Assembly: GCF_020829685.1 (NCBI RefSeq)
Contig: NZ_JAIVFR010000148.1
Location: 1 to 10,115, forward strand
Length of the DNA: 10,115 nt
Direction: 5' to 3'
Origin: Nostoc sp. CHAB 5715
GTDB taxonomy: Bacteria; Cyanobacteriota; Cyanobacteriia; Cyanobacteriales; Nostocaceae
The first letter of the stretch is position 1, and every line of letters starts with the position of its first letter. Positions 5,427 through 10,115 of the stretch are shown here, piece by piece. A program made the position numbers and the translations under genes. The notes under the pieces are model-generated. The model saw only the letters and a list, made by a program, of their open reading frames with translations, did no database searches and was not told where the DNA came from.

Positions 5427-7319
5427 TTATCTTTTTGACAGAATTGCAAAGCGAACTTCTTCGCGTTTTTCCCCCATGACATCAATATAGTAACGTTCCG
5501 GTGATAATACTGCTTGGATTTGCTTTTTCTCGATGATCCATGAGAGATAATTGAGCGCAATCTCCCTTTTTTCGGCGGTACGTAGTCTGTTAGAAACTGC
5601 CTCAGCAATCTTATTCTCAAGTTCCAGTGGTCGCAGTTCTTCGATTCCCACATCCTGCGGTGAGGTAACTAGCAGAAACTCCAGAAACTCCTGGAAGCCA
5701 ACAAACGCTAGTTGACAAATTAGCTGCTGACTAAATTTTCCCCAGAAATAGCCACTGTGGACATTTGGTATATTGCTACGAAAATATGCCCAACCGAGTT
5801 GCAGGTACTCTAAAAGAGTTAAAGGCGAGGTTTGTTTGTTCAGAATCATGACGTAGCGATCGCGATTGTGTGTATTAGCATAATCTGTTCGGTCTTTGTA
5901 TTCTGTACAATCAAAGTAAGTAAATAAATCAGCCAACGACTCCTGATCTGTAATTGCTGTGGCAACTGTGGACTGATATTCTTGGTTAGCTGGATCTAAT
6001 CCCTGGTTTTGCACTTTATTCAAGATATTAATTTCTAAATAATTAAGTAATGAACTAATCTTACTAATCTCATGTAACGGCACGCGTAAGTTGTGATCCT
6101 TCCAGTTGACAATTCCATACTTACTCTGCAATTGCCCTCTCACTTTGTTTAACTTACTGCTGTGATAGCTATTGAAACTGGAACGAACAGTCACATTACC
6201 CAGCCGATACCCTTGTGTTCGGGTCTTTGCTGGAAAGGAAAAGTAATTAGCAGCCGTAGAAGCAAGACGTAGGGCTAAATCCCCTTCGTTACTGAATAGA
6301 TACGCCTCTTCAAATCTTCGTAACGATGACCGTAAGAAATTGGATCTTCCAGAAGTAATTGCCAGTACGGGAATATCTGGTGCAACAAGAATTAAGCGAC
6401 CTAAACTAAAAACCTGCCCAATTCGGGAAGGGGGTCTTTTCTCAGCTTTTTGGTCATTGATGTTTCCTACAGAATTAGCGTCAAAGACATCAGAGAGAAT
6501 TCGGACTGCTTGTGTAGTTACCTGACTACCCAAACTATGCCCAATGAAAGAGAGTTTTATCGGGTGTTGTTTCCAATAGTTTTGAGCCTTCTCCTCCGAT
6601 TTAACTTCCTGAAGGCAGCATTCCATCAAACCTTTATCTAGTTGGCGAATTAGTTCAACCAAATCGTGGACTCCGTAGTTGATTGCTCGATAAGAGTCAC
6701 GAAAATATACAATTACGCGCAAAATGATCAGGCTGAAAATAATACCAAATCCGAATGTTCCCAAAATAATGGGAACAACGAAGATTGGGGAAGATAACCA
6801 GAAAAACAGTAACACAGATGCGATCGTCACAATTAAGCTTCCCCATAGCAAAACCTTCAGTAGAAAGGGTAAATTACTTAGGGAAGTAGTAATATTTTGA
6901 CCTGTAATAGTTTCCGAAGGCCAGCGATAACCAAGAAACACTAAACTATCTGACTTTTGAGAAATTAAGGCATCACTGTTGACATACTTACAGAGTTGTT
7001 GATAGTTTTTCCAAATTCCATCTGCGATCGCCTCATTGCTTAGGGGTAATGTACTTAAATCACTATCTGCACCTCCTGTGTTGTATCCATGAATAGCAAT
7101 TACCACCCCTAGTTCGTCAGAATTTTTGGGGCAATTTTTACTTTTTGTATAAAGGAGATCAATTATCGTTTGAATGGTTGGACGCGTCTTATCTTCTTTG
7201 ATATCTTGTAAATCTTCTACGTTGGCTCGTGCTGTACTGCGGATCAGGTATCCTGGAATTCGTTGGGGTTCTGGAGCGCTGGTCGGCTCAATAAACAAGT
7301 TATCTACTAAAATATCCAT
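5427..7319 (-). CDS. Membrane-inserted alpha/beta hydrolase, DUF900-like
   Basis: 630 residues. The N-terminal half carries alpha/beta-hydrolase signatures: VVIAIHGYNTGG (residues 72-83, oxyanion region), YRWPSE (131-136, the WPS motif of DUF900-type hydrolases) and FIGHSLGSQ (258-266) with Ser262 as nucleophile. Candidates for the rest of the triad are Asp315 in VAPDIP and His521 in VHSGYF (inference). Two hydrophobic segments, about 153-175 and 177-205, form a membrane hairpin inserted between the WPS motif and the nucleophile elbow. The catalytic domain would thus be held at a membrane. The C-terminal part (about 330-630) is soluble and has no recognised domain. The ATG at 7319 has only a weak GAAG upstream. 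A MITE-like element begins 31 bp upstream of the start and probably overlaps the promoter. Substrate unknown; a lipase or esterase role is plausible. Confidence 0.82.
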   Translation of the reverse strand: MDILVDNLFIEPTSAPEPQRIPGYLIRSTARANVEDLQDIKEDKTRPTIQTIIDLLYTKSKNCPKNSDELGVVIAIHGYNTGGADSDLSTLPLSNEAIADGIWKNYQQLCKYVNSDALISQKSDSLVFLGYRWPSETITGQNITTSLSNLPFLLKVLLWGSLIVTIASVLLFFWLSSPIFVVPIILGTFGFGIIFSLIILRVIVYFRDSYRAINYGVHDLVELIRQLDKGLMECCLQEVKSEEKAQNYWKQHPIKLSFIGHSLGSQVTTQAVRILSDVFDANSVGNINDQKAEKRPPSRIGQVFSLGRLILVAPDIPVLAITSGRSNFLRSSLRRFEEAYLFSNEGDLALRLASTAANYFSFPAKTRTQGYRLGNVTVRSSFNSYHSSKLNKVRGQLQSKYGIVNWKDHNLRVPLHEISKISSLLNYLEINILNKVQNQGLDPANQEYQSTVATAITDQESLADLFTYFDCTEYKDRTDYANTHNRDRYVMILNKQTSPLTLLEYLQLGWAYFRSNIPNVHSGYFWGKFSQQLICQLAFVGFQEFLEFLLVTSPQDVGIEELRPLELENKIAEAVSNRLRTAEKREIALNYLSWIIEKKQIQAVLSPERYYIDVMGEKREEVRFAILSKR

Positions 7320-7334
7320 ACACTACTTCTTATC

Positions 7335-7369
7335 GCAATCCTAAATGATTCTATAGCAATCCTAAATGA
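7335..7369. repeat. 14-bp direct repeat upstream of the hydrolase
   Basis: GCAATCCTAAATGA occurs at 7335-7348 and again at 7356-7369, 21 bp apart. The second copy is part of the left end of the adjacent MITE-like element. The first lies outside it, 15 bp from the hydrolase start codon, as if the element end had been partly duplicated or two copies had inserted side by side. Confidence 0.7.
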
Positions 7370-7455
7370 GTTGTGAACAGTATGCTGTGTAGGGTGTCTT
7401 ATTCATAAGCCTTTCCAATTTTTCTCTGCTAAAATCTAAAATCGGATTGCTATAG
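7351..7455. mobile_element. Short MITE-like element with 12-bp inverted ends
   Basis: CTATAGCAATCC (7351-7362) is perfectly inverted at 7444-7455, enclosing 81 bp with no coding capacity. The TA dinucleotides at both tips fit the TA target preference of IS630/Tc1-mariner-type transposition, but this is inference. TATAGCAATCCTAAATGAG-type ends are, from memory, common in Nostoc-type genomes. It sits between divergent genes, close to the hydrolase start, and may affect that promoter. Confidence 0.65.
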
Positions 7456-7747
7456 GCGCCTCTTCAAAAAGAAATGGTATGAGCAGCATAAGATAGTTTA
7501 GCGTCACAGAAACCATAGCAAAATATGTGTTTACTAAATTAAACACAACATAAGAGGAATAGAGAATGAAGAAAATATTGTATTAATTAATACAACGGTT
7601 GTAGTATATGATCATTCGTGATATCACTAATATCCAAAAATCGTAATTGTAAAATTCATCCCTAAGAATCAGATGATCCCCCTTACCTGTGGTGGCAGAC
7701 AGTCCTAAACTGAAGATGAGAGTTGAAAGGCAGTCGGGAGAAATTTT
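7456..7747 (+). promoter_or_regulatory. glgC upstream region with several palindromes
   Basis: This 292-bp AT-rich leader has no credible gene. It holds an 8-bp stem with a 6-nt loop (7526-7533 and 7540-7547), a perfect 18-bp palindrome (7578-7595), a 10-bp palindrome GTGATATCAC (7618-7627) and possible -10 boxes TATGAT (7607-7612) and TAATAT (7628-7633). Neither has a good -35 at standard distance. GGGAG (7736-7740) is the probable glgC ribosome binding site, seven bases before the GTG. Palindrome density suggests a regulated promoter for glgC, but no promoter can be fixed. Confidence 0.5.
7580..7593 (+). promoter_or_regulatory. Candidate NtcA site (GTA-N8-TAC)
   Basis: GTA TTAATTAA TAC is an exact match to the cyanobacterial nitrogen regulator NtcA consensus and is embedded in an 18-bp perfect palindrome 155 bp upstream of the glgC start. 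Against it: TATGAT at 7607 is 13 bp from the site and TAATAT at 7628 is 34 bp away, whereas class II NtcA promoters have about 22. GTA-N8-TAC also occurs by chance a few times per 10 kb. Confidence 0.3.
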
Positions 7748-9037
7748 GTGAAAAAAGTATTATCAATCATCCTTGGTGGTGGCGCAGGTACTCGGCTTTA
7801 TCCGCTAACCAAACTACGCGCTAAACCAGCAGTACCAGTAGCGGGTAAGTATCGCCTAATCGATATACCTGTCAGTAACTGCATAAATTCCGAAATATTC
7901 AAAATCTACGTCCTGACACAATTCAACTCAGCTTCTCTGAATCGCCATATCGCCCGTACTTATAACTTTACTGGCTTCAATGAAGGCTTTGTGGAAGTGC
8001 TAGCGGCACAACAAACACCAGAAAACCCTAACTGGTTCCAAGGTACAGCAGATGCTGTACGTCAGTACCTGTGGTTAATGGAAGAATGGGATGTAGAAGA
8101 ATATCTAATTCTCTCAGGCGATCACCTCTACCGCATGGATTATCGTGAGTTTATCCAGCGCCATAGGGAGACGGGGGCTGATATTACTCTCTCAGTCATT
8201 CCCATCGATGAGCGCCGCGCCTCAGATTTTGGTTTGATGAAAATTGACGATTCTGGTAGAGTAATCGATTTTAGCGAAAAACCTAAAGGTGAAGCATTAA
8301 TCCAAATGCGCGTTGATACAAGCGTACTGGGATTAACAAATGAACTTGCCCAGCAACAGCCTTACATCGCCTCAATGGGGATTTATGTCTTTAAAAAAGA
8401 GGTTTTGTTCAAGTTGTTGAGAGAAGGTACAGAAAGGACTGATTTCGGCAAAGAAATTATTCCTGATGCCTCTAAGGATTACAACGTTCAAGCTTACCTT
8501 TTTGATGATTACTGGGAAGATATTGGAACAATTGATGCATTTTATCATGCCAATTTAGCCCTGACTCAGCAGCCCCAGCCACCTTTTAGTTTCTACGATG
8601 AAAAAGCACCAATTTATACCCGCGCTCGTTACTTGCCTCCAAGTAAACTATTAGATTGCCACGTAACAGAATCAATTATTGGCGAAGGTTGCATTTTGAA
8701 AAATTGCCGCATTCAACATTCAGTGTTGGGAGTGCGATCGCGAATTGAATCTGGCTGTCTCATCGAAGAATCTTTGCTCATGGGTGCAGATTTTTACCAA
8801 GCTTCTGTAGAACGTCAATCCAATGTAGAACAAGGTGACATTCCTGTAGGTATTGGTGCTGACTCGATTATTCGCGGTGCTATCATCGATAAAAACGCCA
8901 GTATCGGTCACGATGTCAAAATTATCAATAAAGATAACGTGCAAGAAGCTGACCGCGAAAGTCAAGGTTTCTACATCCGCAGTGGCATCGTCGTTGTGCT
9001 GAAAAATGCTGTAATTCCCGATGGAACCATCATTTAG
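7748..9037 (+). CDS. glgC: Glucose-1-phosphate adenylyltransferase (ADP-glucose pyrophosphorylase)
   Basis: Makes ADP-glucose and pyrophosphate from ATP and glucose-1-phosphate, the committed and allosterically controlled step of glycogen synthesis. At 429 residues it has the length I recall for the Anabaena enzyme. Visible features: the [12 protein letters not shown] nucleotide loop (10-21), [15 protein letters not shown] (26-40), catalytic Asp125 in [10 protein letters not shown], Lys178 in FSEKPKG for glucose-1-phosphate, and a C-terminal left-handed beta-helix (about 300-429) with hexapeptide-like turns (IGEGC, GVRSRI, SIGHDV). Lys382 and Lys419, known in Anabaena for 3-phosphoglycerate activation, and Arg294, linked to phosphate inhibition, are all present. 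It should therefore be a normal regulated homotetramer. The start is the GTG at 7748 with GGGAG seven bases upstream. The TAG stop lies inside the first unit of a heptamer array. No fusion or damage is visible. Confidence 0.98.
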   Translation: MKKVLSIILGGGAGTRLYPLTKLRAKPAVPVAGKYRLIDIPVSNCINSEIFKIYVLTQFNSASLNRHIARTYNFTGFNEGFVEVLAAQQTPENPNWFQGTADAVRQYLWLMEEWDVEEYLILSGDHLYRMDYREFIQRHRETGADITLSVIPIDERRASDFGLMKIDDSGRVIDFSEKPKGEALIQMRVDTSVLGLTNELAQQQPYIASMGIYVFKKEVLFKLLREGTERTDFGKEIIPDASKDYNVQAYLFDDYWEDIGTIDAFYHANLALTQQPQPPFSFYDEKAPIYTRARYLPPSKLLDCHVTESIIGEGCILKNCRIQHSVLGVRSRIESGCLIEESLLMGADFYQASVERQSNVEQGDIPVGIGADSIIRGAIIDKNASIGHDVKIINKDNVQEADRESQGFYIRSGIVVVLKNAVIPDGTII

Positions 9038-9152
9038 TCATTAGTCATTGGTCATTGGTCATTGGTCATTGGTCATTGGTCATTGGTCATTAGTCATTAG
9101 TCATTGGTCATTGGTCATTGGTCATTAGTCATTAGTCATTGGTCATTGGTTA
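9034..9152. repeat. Heptanucleotide tandem array TTGGTCA/TTAGTCA (about 17 units)
   Basis: Sixteen exact units of TTAGTCA or TTGGTCA run from 9034 to 9145, followed by one degenerate unit, TTGGTTA (9146-9152). Unit order is A A G G G G G G A A G G G A A G G (A = TTAGTCA, G = TTGGTCA), which shows a higher-order pattern. This is a typical cyanobacterial STRR (short tandemly repeated repetitive sequence). The first unit contains the glgC stop codon. Confidence 0.95.
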
Positions 9153-9160
9153 ATAGTTAC

Positions 9161-9195
9161 AAGGACAAAGGACAAAGGACAAAGGACAAAGGACT
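9161..9195. repeat. Second heptanucleotide array AAGGACA (five units)
   Basis: Four units of AAGGACA and a final AAGGACT, eight bases after the first array and one base before the kinase ATG. Each unit contains the Shine-Dalgarno-like AAGGA; the last two end 3 and 10 bases before the ATG at 9197. It is another STRR-type repeat placed where the ribosome binding site should be. Confidence 0.93.
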
Positions 9196-9196
9196 A

Positions 9197-9706
9197 ATGA
9201 CTAAACTAATTTTGTTGATTGGTCTTCCAGGTAGCGGTAAGTCAACTTTGGCTAAACAATTACTGACAGAATGCCCCCAGATGCCACTGATTTCTACGGA
9301 TGGCATTCGGGGGCAACTGTTTGGTTCTCAAGCCATTCAGGGGCCGTGGCTGGTGATTTGGCAAGAAGTAGGACGGCAATTTCAACAAGCTATTTCTACA
9401 AATAATACAGCTATTTTCGATGCCACCAATGCCCAGCGCCGCCATCGCCGTGAAGTTATTGCTTTAGCCCATGACTCGGGTTTTACCCACATTACCGGAA
9501 TTTGGGTAGATACGCCAGTTTGGCTGTGTCTAGCACGGAATAAAAGGCGATCGCGCCAGGTTCCTGAAGAAATCATCTTGCGGATGCACCGTCAACTCCG
9601 AGATGCTCCCCCAAGTCTGGAAGAGGGATTAGACAGCCTGATCCGCTTATCAGAAAAATCGGAGTACGGAAATTGCGATCGCTTGTTGAGCGAGAACCAC
9701 ACTTGA
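9197..9706 (+). CDS. Small P-loop kinase, AAA_33 / polynucleotide-kinase-like
   Basis: 169 residues from the ATG at 9197. The same frame is open back to a TTG at 9104, but those 31 codons are translated STRR repeats, so they were not used. Walker A is GLPGSGKST (9-17) with Lys15 and Ser16. STDGIRG (33-39) gives the D-x-x-R motif (Asp35, Arg38) used by T4 polynucleotide kinase for phosphoacceptor binding. FDATN (74-78) is the second family motif, and an Arg/Lys-rich lid (RNKRRSRQVP, 114-123) follows. A phosphotransferase acting on RNA/DNA 5' ends, a nucleoside or another small substrate is expected; the substrate cannot be chosen from sequence. It is about the size of a stand-alone kinase domain. 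It lies 159 bp after glgC on the same strand, separated by two repeat arrays, so co-transcription is possible without implying shared function. Confidence 0.85.
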   Translation: MTKLILLIGLPGSGKSTLAKQLLTECPQMPLISTDGIRGQLFGSQAIQGPWLVIWQEVGRQFQQAISTNNTAIFDATNAQRRHRREVIALAHDSGFTHITGIWVDTPVWLCLARNKRRSRQVPEEIILRMHRQLRDAPPSLEEGLDSLIRLSEKSEYGNCDRLLSENHT

Positions 9707-9810
9707 ATTTCTATATTCTTTGTTAATTTAAAATCAGATTCTCAATGCTTTGGCACTATACCGGGCAAACTAACATCTTTTATCTTAAAAAAACATAACA
9801 GGAATTTCTA

Positions 9811-9817
9811 TAGGAGG
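9811..9817 (+). promoter_or_regulatory. Ribosome binding site of dnaJ
   Basis: TAGGAGG lies 11 bases before the ATG at 9829, the strongest Shine-Dalgarno sequence serving a gene in the window. It fixes the dnaJ start. Nothing else is recognised in the 122-bp gap after the kinase gene. Confidence 0.75.
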
Positions 9818-9828
9818 CTGGTAGATAG

Positions 9829-9919
9829 ATGGCTGCAACCGACTACAAAGACTATTACGCAATTTTGGGAGTTAGTAAGACTGCCACTCAAGACGAGATT
9901 AAGCAAGCCTTTCGTAAAC
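9829..9919 (+). CDS. dnaJ: DnaJ/CbpA-type co-chaperone, first 30 codons
   Basis: Start of a J-domain protein that would stimulate DnaK ATP hydrolysis and deliver substrates. Residues 1-30 begin [15 protein letters not shown] and end KQAFRK, covering J-domain helix I and the start of helix II. The forward sequence breaks at 9919/9920, where the contig folds back to the other strand. The remainder of the J domain, including HPD, is read from the minus strand of 9920-10115. A J-domain protein is certain. Whether it is true DnaJ (with zinc fingers) or a shorter CbpA-like protein cannot be told, because only 81 codons are recoverable. The gene is cut by the end of the contig and need not be a pseudogene in the genome. 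Confidence 0.88.
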
Positions 9920-10115
9920 CTTCACCAGCCTGTTTCCAATATTGACCGAATTGGTCGTATTTTTTGCGTTTATCTGGGTCTGAGACAACTTCGTAGGCTT
10001 CGCTAACTTCTTTGAAGCGTGCTTCTGCCTGTTTGTTATTTGGGTTGACATCAGGGTGATATTTGCGGGCTAGTTTACGAAAGGCTTGCTTAATCTCGTC
10101 TTGAGTGGCAGTCTT
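9877..10115. repeat. Terminal fold-back inverted repeat, right contig end
   Basis: 9877-9919 and 10073-10115 are perfect 43-bp inverted arms around a 153-bp loop. The loop, read on the minus strand, is the natural continuation of the dnaJ arm, so this strand is the next stretch of the same gene joined backwards. It mirrors the structure at the left end and indicates an inverted amplification or assembly chimera. Confidence 0.93.
9920..10115 (-). CDS. dnaJ: DnaJ J-domain fragment on the opposite strand (codons 17-81)
   Basis: Read from 10115 down to 9920 this gives codons 17-81 of the same gene as 9829-9919. [14 protein letters not shown] repeats codons 17-30, then the sequence continues [11 protein letters not shown], with the essential HPD motif for DnaK stimulation. 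It goes on through [14 protein letters not shown] (helix III) and [17 protein letters not shown] (helix IV and beyond). Joined to the forward piece, it gives an intact, normal-looking J domain of residues 1-81. It is not a second gene; its orientation is a product of the terminal fold-back. Confidence 0.88.

Larger units (their letters stand above)
3122..9682. repeat. Seven HIP1 octamers (GCGATCGC)
   Basis: Exact GCGATCGC occurs at 3122, 5275, 5856, 7024, 8734, 9547 and 9675 (start positions), all inside coding sequence. An octamer is expected about once in 65 kb by chance in even-composition DNA. This enrichment is the hallmark HIP1 palindrome of many cyanobacteria and supports the taxonomic placement. 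None lies in the first 3.1 kb. Confidence 0.9.

Noticed and set aside
5420..5653. Second minus-strand frame at the end of the hydrolase gene
   Set aside because: Out-of-frame overlap with the well-supported hydrolase; composition is not protein-like.
9034..9195. CRISPR-like array
   Set aside because: Units are 7 bp, contiguous and without spacers; this is the STRR pattern.
9104..9196. Upstream TTG start that would extend the kinase by 31 residues
   Set aside because: The extension is translated heptamer repeat; the ATG at 9197 starts exactly at the P-loop beta strand and has AAGGA cores just upstream.
9920..10115. A second, oppositely oriented dnaJ gene or a dnaJ pseudogene
   Set aside because: Its first 14 codons are identical to the forward copy at the nucleotide level and the rest continues it exactly, so it is the same gene folded back at the contig end.
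1..10115. Linear replicon with hairpin telomeres
   Set aside because: The end palindromes have long loops, differ from each other and lie inside conserved coding genes; covalently closed telomeres would be compact and not cut through a protease and dnaJ.

Overview
The window looks like a complete short contig from a filamentous, Nostoc/Anabaena-like cyanobacterium. The reasons are: a 429-residue GlgC with the cyanobacterial allosteric residues, seven HIP1 octamers (GCGATCGC), two heptanucleotide tandem arrays of the cyanobacterial STRR kind, two palindromic MITE-like elements, and a pentapeptide-repeat membrane protein.

Both ends are fold-back chimeras, not normal chromosome. Bases 1-99 are the exact reverse complement of 270-368. 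Bases 10073-10115 are the exact reverse complement of 9877-9919. Normal collinear sequence therefore runs from about 100 to 9919. The terminal genes (an S8 protease and a dnaJ) are incomplete, and the true chromosomal neighbours beyond each end are not in this sequence.

Left third: a subtilisin-like S8 protease lacking its true start (100-1665) ends before a strong hairpin. A probable two-gene unit follows. The first gene encodes a small protein of three tandem degenerate Xre-type HTH units (1837-2523). The second is a membrane-anchored pentapeptide-repeat protein split at a run of nine T (2553-2894 and 2984-4558). A -1 shift at that run joins the halves without a stop into one 668-residue protein. 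A 311-bp MITE-like element carrying nested hairpins (4596-4906) follows.

Middle: a 99-residue protein (5036-5335) resembles a free-standing subtilase propeptide. It converges on a minus-strand membrane alpha/beta hydrolase (5427-7319). A second MITE-like element (7351-7455) lies just upstream of the hydrolase start.

Right third: glgC (7748-9037), for glycogen synthesis, has a 292-bp AT-rich leader with a perfect but statistically weak GTA-N8-TAC palindrome. Its stop codon lies inside the first unit of a heptamer array. A second heptamer array supplies Shine-Dalgarno-like AAGGA cores for a small P-loop kinase (9197-9706). The 5' part of dnaJ follows, and codons 1-81 can be recovered from the two strands of the terminal fold-back.

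The most interesting biological items are the -1 frameshift site in the pentapeptide-repeat membrane protein with its HTH partner, the stand-alone propeptide-like protein near a subtilase, and the repeat-supplied ribosome binding sites. All function calls come from reading the sequence and remembered family features; no searches were run.
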